From positions 1 to 11,194 of the forward strand of contig CAZZBW010000027.1 of assembly GCA_964653045.1 (NCBI GenBank): a stretch of 11,194 nt of DNA, written 5' to 3'. Shown one piece after another: positions 6,461 through 11,194 of this stretch. Every line of letters starts with the position of its first letter. Positions within the stretch are counted from its first letter, which is position 1. Below the pieces are notes generated by a model that made no database searches, was not told where the DNA came from, and was given only the letters and a program-made list of their open reading frames with translations. This DNA comes from DAOOPX01 sp964653045 (GTDB taxonomy: Bacteria > Patescibacteriota > Microgenomatia > UBA1400 > PJMF01). The position numbers and the translations under genes are program-made.

Positions 6461-7187
6461 GCTTCAACTTAAATTACTGTTCACTTTTGCTTGTTGGTGG
6501 GCAGGCGTATTTTTGATGCTAAATTCTCAGTGGATGCAACTCGCGAGCATCGAGTGTCAACTCTCTTCGTCGCAAAAATGTGATGAAGAACTGAGTCAAG
6601 AATTAAATCAGCTAGTCGGCAGTTCTCTTGTAGATGCCAGATTGGATGAAGTACTACCCAACAACTCCAAGCTCCAAGCACGATATCAGTTAGTTGGTGT
6701 TAATAAAAAGTTTCCCAACCACCTGAGAGTGACTTTCGCCACAGTTGACTCAGTTTATTATCTAGAAAACAATGGATCAAGATATGTCGTCACTGATGTA
6801 GGTAAAATAGTTCCCAATGGGGAAGAAAACATCAAGCTGCCCCAACTTATTAGTTCCACAGAATTCCTGATGAGTTCATCAACTGATCTACCCCCTACTC
6901 AAATTAACCTAGAGTTTCACCAACAAATCCTTTCAATCATCAAACAGGCTGAAAACATTAAGGTGACTTTAGTTTCAATTGAGTATTTTTCACCCACCCG
7001 AGTTGAGTTGCTTCTTGAAAACCAATTACGATTAGTTGTAAATTACGATCAGCTACAACATAACTTCAAAAGACTCGAACTGATCTTGAAAAGTAAAGAG
7101 TTGCGAGAGCAGCTAAGCCCCAACTCAATTATCGATTTACGCTTCGCGATGCCGATCGTTAACGATCAGTCTACGCAAGGAAATTAA
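6444..7187 (+). CDS. ftsQ: FtsQ/DivIB-like division protein, single TM, POTRA-like
   Basis: Probable bitopic division protein linking the cytoplasmic Z-ring to septal synthesis. Visible: a very short cytoplasmic N-terminus (about 8 residues), one transmembrane helix (about 9-27), then an extracytoplasmic region of about 220 residues. Residues 34-105 look POTRA-like, with a helix-rich start and a KKFPNHLRVTF strand (88-98) like the FtsQ K.FPn.l.v motif. YVVTDVGKIVPN (114-125) matches the y.lvd..G.v segment, and IIDLRFAMPIV (229-239) matches the terminal iDLRf motif. Length 247 is typical of short FtsQ. C38 and C46 sit at the start of the POTRA-like region. The ATG lies inside the end of murG (17-nt overlap), so coupling is likely. 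Sequence identity is weak; the call leans on position before ftsA. Confidence 0.8.
   Translation: MLPILKLQLKLLFTFACWWAGVFLMLNSQWMQLASIECQLSSSQKCDEELSQELNQLVGSSLVDARLDEVLPNNSKLQARYQLVGVNKKFPNHLRVTFATVDSVYYLENNGSRYVVTDVGKIVPNGEENIKLPQLISSTEFLMSSSTDLPPTQINLEFHQQILSIIKQAENIKVTLVSIEYFSPTRVELLLENQLRLVVNYDQLQHNFKRLELILKSKELREQLSPNSIIDLRFAMPIVNDQSTQGN
7154..7167. other. 14-bp perfect palindrome near the end of ftsQ
   Basis: GATCGTTAACGATC reads the same on both strands and ends 45 nt before the ftsA ATG. Its centre is about 40 nt upstream of an extended -10-like element at 7197-7205, a place where a dimeric regulator could bind. One such palindrome in 11 kb is not far above chance, and it lies in coding sequence. 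Confidence 0.3.
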
Positions 7188-7196
7188 TTTTTGTTA

Positions 7197-7205
7197 TGCT
7201 ATATT
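7197..7205 (+). promoter_or_regulatory. Possible extended -10 promoter for ftsA
   Basis: TGCTATATT in the 25-nt ftsQ-ftsA gap fits the extended -10 form TGnTATAAT with one mismatch. Normal spacing would start RNA around 7212-7213, at or beside the ftsA ATG, giving a leaderless or nearly leaderless message. No convincing -35 is visible, which extended -10 promoters tolerate. The gap is AT-rich, so chance is possible. Confidence 0.35.
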
Positions 7206-7212
7206 GGAAGAG

Positions 7213-8520
7213 ATGAATTCAACCCAAGTGATCACTGGCATAGACATAGGTACTGATACCTGCACTACTTTAATTGCTGGCTTTGATTCTCAACTTCACA
7301 AATTGCGAGTTTTGGGTGTATCGGCAGTCCCATCTCGAGGAGTCAAAAAAAGTCAAATTATCGATCTAGAACAGGTACTGGGCGCCTTGACGGATAGTCT
7401 AGATGCTGCAGAGCGCATGGCTGGAATAGAGGTGAAAAGTGCCTATGTTTCCGTTTCCGGCGCCCACATCAACTCGATGAACTCCAAAGGTGTCGTCGCG
7501 GTCTCTGCACCCGACCAAGAAATTGCTGAGAGTGATGTGACGAGAGTTATCGAAGCGGCTCGAGCTATCTCGCTCCCTTCTGATCGAGAGCTGATTCACA
7601 TTATCCCCAAACACTTCACTGTTGACTCACAAGAGGGAATTAAAGATCCGATCGGCATGACCGGTGTCAGGCTCGAAACAGAAGCTCATATTATTACCGG
7701 CCTCTCAACTACTCTCAGAAATATTGAAAAATGCGTTTTAGATCTGGGAGTCCAGATCAATGGCTTTGTTTTCGCCGGCTTGGCAAGTAGCGAAGTGGTT
7801 TTGACAGAAACCGAAAAAGAGTTAGGGGTAGTTTGTATTGATATTGGGGCAGGCACAAGCGCAGTTTGTGTCTTTGTGGACGGCGCCCTGAGCTTCTCCA
7901 CAACGATTCCAGTTGGAGCGCGCCATATTACCCAGGATATTGCTCTTGGGTGTAAAGTTAGTCTTGATTCTGCTGAAAAAATTAAGCTTTTTCTTTCTTC
8001 TCACACCGAAGAAGATGTAAATCCTAACCCTGGTGAATCTAAAGCCGAGTTTGCCAAAAGGAAAAGACAACACGATCAAGTTTCCTTAGCAGAGCTAGGA
8101 ATTTTGGATACTCAAGAAATAATTTCGAGAAAAGCCACCATCGAGCGAATTATGGTTCCCCGTATTAAAGAAATCATGCTCCTCCTTGGAGAGCAATTGG
8201 AAAAAAAACAATTATTTCCATTAGTACCTGCTGGGGTGGTGATTACCGGCGGTGGGGCAAATACGGTGATGATGGCAGATATTGCCAAACATACTTTGCA
8301 ACTGCCTGCCCGAGTGGGGTTACCAAAACAAATTCAAGGCTTGACTAGCGATATTAATCATCCTTCTTACTCAACGGCCGTCGGCTTGATTGAGTACGGA
8401 CTCAAACAAGCCGACGGCCAACAAACAAGCAGTTCATCTTTTGGTTCAATTTTGGGCAAGCTGAAACTGACGGCTCTTCCCAAAAAAATTCTGGAAATAT
8501 TCAAATCAATCTTACCTTAA
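7213..8520 (+). CDS. ftsA: Cell division protein FtsA (actin-like Z-ring membrane anchor)
   Basis: Actin-fold ATPase that tethers FtsZ filaments to the membrane and recruits later division proteins. From the ATG: phosphate-1 GIDIGTDTCTT (9-19), the 1C subdomain (about 80-160, with IIPKHFTVDSQEGIKDPIGM), phosphate-2 CIDIGAGTSAV (208-218) and adenosine motif GVVITGGGAN (341-350). The C-terminus LPKKILEIFKSILP (422-435) has the amphipathic pattern of the membrane-targeting helix, after a Gln/Ser linker. Length 435 is typical. I prefer ATG 7213, with GGAAGAG directly upstream, over the in-frame TTG at 7204, which would add three residues; the choice is uncertain. It ends 39 nt before ftsZ. A very strong hairpin lies near its 3' end. 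Confidence 0.95.
   Translation: MNSTQVITGIDIGTDTCTTLIAGFDSQLHKLRVLGVSAVPSRGVKKSQIIDLEQVLGALTDSLDAAERMAGIEVKSAYVSVSGAHINSMNSKGVVAVSAPDQEIAESDVTRVIEAARAISLPSDRELIHIIPKHFTVDSQEGIKDPIGMTGVRLETEAHIITGLSTTLRNIEKCVLDLGVQINGFVFAGLASSEVVLTETEKELGVVCIDIGAGTSAVCVFVDGALSFSTTIPVGARHITQDIALGCKVSLDSAEKIKLFLSSHTEEDVNPNPGESKAEFAKRKRQHDQVSLAELGILDTQEIISRKATIERIMVPRIKEIMLLLGEQLEKKQLFPLVPAGVVITGGGANTVMMADIAKHTLQLPARVGLPKQIQGLTSDINHPSYSTAVGLIEYGLKQADGQQTSSSSFGSILGKLKLTALPKKILEIFKSILP
8376..8419 (+). other. Long near-perfect hairpin in the 3' part of ftsA
   Basis: GGCCGTCGGCTTG (8376-8388) pairs perfectly with CAAGCCGACGGCC (8407-8419). After one A-A mismatch (8389/8406), TTGAGT (8390-8395) pairs with ACTCAA (8400-8405) around an ACGG loop. 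That is 19 pairs in 20 positions. It encodes the conserved C-terminal segment around VGLIEYGLKQADG. A weaker 10-bp bulged stem follows at 8450-8485 (TTTTGGG, bulged C, AAG; pairing with 8476-8485). TACTCAA (8368-8374) could compete by pairing with 8390-8396. No T-run follows, so it is not a classical terminator. It lies about 140 nt before the ftsZ start. Confidence 0.85.
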
Positions 8521-8538
8521 GCCCGACCTAATTAAGTA

Positions 8539-8547
8539 TGATAAAAT
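8539..8547 (+). promoter_or_regulatory. Possible extended -10 promoter for ftsZ
   Basis: TGATAAAAT in the 39-nt ftsA-ftsZ gap fits TGnTATAAT with one mismatch. RNA would start near 8554-8556, giving a 5' leader of about 5 nt. No Shine-Dalgarno sequence precedes the ftsZ ATG at 8560, which fits a near-leaderless message. No clear -35 is present. Confidence 0.35.
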
Positions 8548-8559
8548 AGCTCAGAATAT

Positions 8560-9816
8560 ATGGCTCTAGTTAAACCGAACAATACCACTTTTGCTAAAAT
8601 TAAAGTAATTGGAGTCGGTGGAGGAGGCGGTAACGCCGTTAACTCCATGATTTCTTCAGGCTTAATTAAAGGCGTTGAGTTTATCACGGTTAACACCGAT
8701 GCCCAGGCGCTTTTGACTTCAAAAGCCGAAACAAAACTTCAAATTGGTAATAATTTTACAAAAGGCCTAGGTAGTGGCGCCGATCCTGATGTGGGCAAGA
8801 CTGCAGCAGAAGAATCTTATGAAAAAATTAAAGAACTGTTGTTTGACACTGATATGGTATTTATTACAGCTGGTATGGGAGGTGGCACAGGTACTGGAGC
8901 CTCACCCACAATTGCTGAAATTGCCAAAGAAAGTGGCGCCTTGACGGTCGCAGTCGTTACCAAACCTTTTTTGTTTGAAGGTGTGAGAAGAATGCAGACT
9001 GCAGAGGAAGGAATTGAAGCCCTCAGAGAACACGTTGATACTCTAATCGTTATCCCTAATCAAAGACTAATGGATGTGGTAGACAAAAAAATGACTCTAC
9101 TTGACGCGTTTCTCTTGGCAGATAATGTTTTGGGCCAAGGTGTACAAGGAATTTCTGATTTGATCACCTCACCTGGATTAATTAATGTAGATTTTGCCGA
9201 TGTGAAAACGATTATGGCCGAATCTGGTTCGGCTCTAATGGGTATTGGTGAAGCGAGCGGAGAAAACCGCGCCGCTACAGCGGCGCGCATGGCCATAGCC
9301 TCTCCACTTTTAGAAGTATCGATCGATGGTGCCAAGGGTATTCTTTACAACGTAATTGGCGGTCCAGATTTAACCATGACAGAAGTATCTGACGCCTCCA
9401 ATATCATTGCCAATGCCGCAGATCCAGATGCAAACATCATATTTGGCGCGACAATCTTCGAAGAAATGGGATCAAAAATCAAAATTAGCGTGATTGCCAC
9501 TGGCTTTAATGATCAACATATCAAGTTTGGCGTCAACAAGCGGCCCTTTTTTGGCGCTTATTCACAGGATTCTCAAAAAAGAAATCTAGATCAAACTAAT
9601 GAAGAAACTACTACTCGGATCGACCGAGCTCCAGACAGTTTTACTCAACCGCTCACAACGGGACAGCTCAATCAACGAACTGAACCTTCAATCAACCAGG
9701 CCGACTTAAATAAAGACACTCCCATCTCAAACCAAAAACCCAATCCCCAGCGCCAAAGTGAAGATCCCGCTAATGAAGATTTTGAAATTCCTGCCTTTCT
9801 CCGCAACGGCAGATAA
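8560..9816 (+). CDS. ftsZ: Cell division GTPase FtsZ
   Basis: Tubulin-like GTPase that polymerises into the cytokinetic ring. Visible: VIGVGGGGGNAVNSM (16-30), NTDAQAL (45-51), the GTP-binding signature GGGTGTG (108-114), PFLFEGVRRM (136-145), N187-D/R-type contacts around NQRLMDVVDKK (167-177), and the catalytic T7 loop NVDFADV (209-215). The polymerising core ends near residue 320. A polar linker of about 80 residues rich in Asn, Gln and Thr follows, then the conserved C-terminal peptide DFEIPAFLRNGR (407-418), which normally binds FtsA. Length 418 is typical. The last gene of the cluster; no good terminator directly follows. It converges on the surface-protein gene with a 99-nt gap. Confidence 0.98.
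   Translation: MALVKPNNTTFAKIKVIGVGGGGGNAVNSMISSGLIKGVEFITVNTDAQALLTSKAETKLQIGNNFTKGLGSGADPDVGKTAAEESYEKIKELLFDTDMVFITAGMGGGTGTGASPTIAEIAKESGALTVAVVTKPFLFEGVRRMQTAEEGIEALREHVDTLIVIPNQRLMDVVDKKMTLLDAFLLADNVLGQGVQGISDLITSPGLINVDFADVKTIMAESGSALMGIGEASGENRAATAARMAIASPLLEVSIDGAKGILYNVIGGPDLTMTEVSDASNIIANAADPDANIIFGATIFEEMGSKIKISVIATGFNDQHIKFGVNKRPFFGAYSQDSQKRNLDQTNEETTTRIDRAPDSFTQPLTTGQLNQRTEPSINQADLNKDTPISNQKPNPQRQSEDPANEDFEIPAFLRNGR
9268..9287 (+). other. 9-bp GC-rich inverted repeat inside ftsZ
   Basis: CGCGCCGCT (9268-9276) and AGCGGCGCG (9279-9287) are complementary around AC; a realistic fold is 8 bp with a TACA loop. It encodes the conserved NRAATAAR segment, whose Arg/Ala codons favour GC-rich text, so coincidence is plausible. 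Confidence 0.4.
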
Positions 9817-9915
9817 CTAAATTTTCCAATCACACTCAACTTTAAAATCACTAAAGACCGCTGTCTTAAACAGTTGGTTAAAATTGTTTTGAAATCGAGC
9901 GATTATTGGAGTGTT
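9817..9915. other. Convergent intergenic region between ftsZ and the surface-protein gene
   Basis: A 99-nt AT-rich gap where two transcripts meet. It holds a small hairpin, AAGAC (9854-9858) with GTCTT (9863-9867) around CGCT, and an AATCG/CGATT palindrome at 9893-9904. Neither is followed by a proper T-run on either strand, so both are poor terminator candidates. No small gene is evident. Confidence 0.4.
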
Positions 9916-11194
9916 TTACTTAATTCGGATTAGCCAGGCTATTCCAGAGAGTATGGCGCTCAATCCAGCTGTCACTCCACCTGCATTCAGTCCTGTGTCT
10001 AAAGGAACGTGTGGTACCACTGGCTTACCATCACGATATATCGTGATCTTTTTGATTATTATTTGAGGTGTCGGAGTGGGCTGAGGTGTTGAAGTAGGGG
10101 TTGCCGTAGGGGTCGGTGTGGCAGTGGGAGTGGCAGTGGGAGTAGCAGTTGGTGTAGCAGTTGGTGTAGCAGTTGGTGTAGCAGTTGGTGTAGCAATTGG
10201 TGTAGCAGTTGGTGTAGCAGTTGGTGTGGCTGTCGGAGTAACTGACGGCGTGACACTAGGTGTTACTGTGGGGGTGGGCGAGGGAGTCATGGTTGGAGTA
10301 GCAGTTGGCGTCAATGATGGGACTGAAGTCGGAGTCACTGTTGGAGTTGCAGATGGTGTCACGGTAGGAGTGGGTGAAGGGGGAACTGGACAGTATACAC
10401 CAGCATCAAGAGATAGGTCATCCGCTTTATTTATTGTTGTTGAGTGAGTCACGCCTAAAGAATTGACATCTGAGTCCACCAGATCATTTGTACCAACGTT
10501 CTGTTTAGTAAAGGAACACTCACTCAATTCTTCGGGAAGATAGAACTTGACAAAATAAGTATTGCCATCTAGATAGCCGCAGTAACTATAAATTCCATTT
10601 TCATCTGTTTGTCGATCAGCTAGCCAAACTACAGAATCATTACTGACATTCTGATAAATTGATACCTTAGCATTCGCGATTTTATCTTCTCCAGCATCTT
10701 GAACGCCATCGTAATCAGCGTCTAACCAGAATAAATCTCCAAGACAGTAGGTACCTGGAATTGGTGTAGGAGTAATTGTCGGGGTACTGGTGGGAGTGGC
10801 TGAAGGAGTAGCGGTAGGAGTAATGCTCGGTGTATTGGTGGGGGTTACTGTGGGTGTAGCAGTAGGAGTAGGAGTCCGGGTGGGTGTAGCAGTGACTGTT
10901 GGTGTAACAGTAGGAGTAGCAGTAGGAGTAGCAGTAGGAGTAGCAGTAGGAGTAGGAGTCCGGGTGGGTGTAGCGGTAGGAGTGTGCGTTGGTGAGGCCG
11001 TAGGTGTGATAGTAGGAGTGGGGGTGTGCGTCGGCGAGACGGTGGGTGTTGGGGTGGGTGTAGGAGTATAGGTTGGAGTTGGATTGTAGAAAACAGATCC
11101 ATAGCAGCCGTCTTCTTCCGAAGAAATATTTCCAGAATTGTCATAAATCTGTACACGTATTTGAGTTGAGCCAGTTGATCTTAGATGAGCAATG
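9916..11194 (-). CDS. Surface protein with Pro-Thr repeats, SdrD B-like domain and sortase-like tail, start outside window
   Basis: The frame is open from the right edge, so the N-terminus and any signal peptide are missing; 425 residues are visible. Order: end of an unidentified domain (DNSGNISSEEDGCYGS, about 18-33); a Pro-Thr linker (38-146) with ATPT, VTPT and RTPT units; an SdrD B-like domain (148-268) with GDLFWLDADYDGVQDAGE, a TDENGIYSY segment and DLVDSDVNSLG ending in LDAGVYC; a second Pro-Thr linker (269-377); a short ITIYRDGKP strand; then PLDTG (397-401), a hydrophobic stretch of about 21 residues and the tail RIK. SdrD B domains are Ca-binding beta-sandwich modules of bacterial surface proteins. 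The tail resembles a cell-wall sorting signal with a non-canonical motif; a plain membrane anchor is the alternative. Likely a stalked, envelope-attached protein of unknown ligand. It is unrelated to the dcw genes. Confidence 0.85.
   Translation of the reverse strand, partial: IAHLRSTGSTQIRVQIYDNSGNISSEEDGCYGSVFYNPTPTYTPTPTPTPTVSPTHTPTPTITPTASPTHTPTATPTRTPTPTATPTATPTATPTVTPTVTATPTRTPTPTATPTVTPTNTPSITPTATPSATPTSTPTITPTPIPGTYCLGDLFWLDADYDGVQDAGEDKIANAKVSIYQNVSNDSVVWLADRQTDENGIYSYCGYLDGNTYFVKFYLPEELSECSFTKQNVGTNDLVDSDVNSLGVTHSTTINKADDLSLDAGVYCPVPPSPTPTVTPSATPTVTPTSVPSLTPTATPTMTPSPTPTVTPSVTPSVTPTATPTATPTATPIATPTATPTATPTATPTATPTATPTATPTPTATPTSTPQPTPTPQIIIKKITIYRDGKPVVPHVPLDTGLNAGGVTAGLSAILSGIAWLIRIK
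10030..10053 (+). terminator. 18-bp palindrome plus five Ts, possible + strand terminator
   Basis: ATCACGATATATCGTGAT (10030-10047) is a perfect palindrome that can fold into a 7-bp stem with a TATA loop. On the + strand it is followed by C and five Ts (10049-10053), the shape of an intrinsic terminator for RNA running on from ftsZ, 214 nt after its stop. It lies antisense within the surface-protein gene, where it encodes ITIYRD. The stem is AT-containing and the T-run short, so efficiency is uncertain. Confidence 0.4.
10063..10389 (-). repeat. Pro-Thr repeat linker 2 (coding)
   Basis: Encodes about 109 residues of TPTA/TPTV/TPSV units between the SdrD B-like domain and the C-terminal anchor. 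The core, 10142-10225, is seven head-to-tail copies of the 12-bp unit GTAGCAGTTGGT (+ strand), with one base changed in the fifth copy, giving Ile for Thr. Flanking units are more degenerate. The in-frame 12-bp period means copy number can change by slippage without frameshift. Confidence 0.9.
10756..11082 (-). repeat. Pro-Thr repeat linker 1 (coding)
   Basis: Encodes about 109 residues of alternating Pro-Thr units upstream of the SdrD B-like domain. It contains three exact copies of AGTAGGAGTAGC (10909-10944) plus a near copy, and a 35-bp exact duplication (10856-10890 and 10940-10974) offset by 84 bp, which is seven 12-bp units. A looser pair around 10982 and 11024 shares GTGTGCGT and GGTGAG/GGCGAG. 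This array is more diverged than linker 2. Confidence 0.88.

Noticed and set aside
7204..7212. TTG start for ftsA three codons upstream
   Set aside because: Not excluded, but no Shine-Dalgarno site suits it, whereas the ATG at 7213 is preceded by GGAAGAG and is well placed for the likely promoter.
9854..9867. Small hairpin after ftsZ as the operon terminator
   Set aside because: Five base pairs without a following T-run on the + strand; weak on the - strand too.
10118..10447. Long + strand open frame of Val-Ala-Val-Gly repeats opposite linker 2 (and a similar one at 10790-11071)
   Set aside because: It is the antisense shadow of the 12-bp coding repeats, which keep several frames free of stops. 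The - strand frame has real domains on both sides.
10527..10527. TTG at this position as the start of the surface-protein gene
   Set aside because: The same frame stays open to the window edge and encodes the first half of the SdrD B-like domain and another linker, so this TTG is an internal Leu.
10063..11082. CRISPR array
   Set aside because: Units are 12 bp, contiguous and in frame, with no 20-40 bp unique spacers.

Overview
The window is a nine-gene division and cell wall (dcw) cluster on the + strand (1..9816), followed by a converging surface-protein gene on the - strand (9916..11194). Genes are nearly contiguous, with gaps of 4 to 39 nt and overlaps at ftsW/murG and murG/ftsQ. Strong Shine-Dalgarno sequences are mostly absent. 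Together with the divergent catalytic motifs and the Pro-Thr-repeat surface protein with an SdrD B-like domain, this suggests a Patescibacteria/CPR bacterium, perhaps Microgenomates-like. That placement is inferred from style and remembered families, not from any search.

Layout: murC (5' end outside the window), murB, murA, mraY, ftsW, murG, a short ftsQ/divIB-like gene, ftsA and ftsZ. The Mur enzymes make UDP-MurNAc (MurA, MurB) and add the first amino acid (MurC). MraY and MurG build lipid II, and FtsW polymerises it at the septum. FtsQ, FtsA and FtsZ belong to the division machine; FtsA has its membrane-binding tail and FtsZ its FtsA-binding C-terminal peptide. No murD, murE, murF, ddl, ftsL or ftsI gene lies in this stretch.

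Several enzymes lack textbook residues. MurA has Asp in place of the catalytic, fosfomycin-reactive Cys. MurB has Cys for the catalytic Ser and Asp for the active-site Arg. MraY keeps one His of the HHH motif. MurG has a shortened first glycine loop.

The - strand gene encodes at least 425 residues: a domain end, a Pro-Thr linker, an SdrD B-like domain, a second Pro-Thr linker, and a C-terminal PLDTG plus hydrophobic segment plus basic tail that resembles a sortase signal.

The least expected signal is an apparent excess of strong inverted repeats inside coding sequence: a 14-bp perfect stem in murC within a cluster of further pairings, a 19-of-20-bp hairpin near the end of ftsA, 10-bp perfect stems in murA and murG, and an 18-bp palindrome antisense in the surface gene. 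They share structure but not sequence. I found no tRNA, rRNA, CRISPR array, insertion sequence or classical riboswitch.
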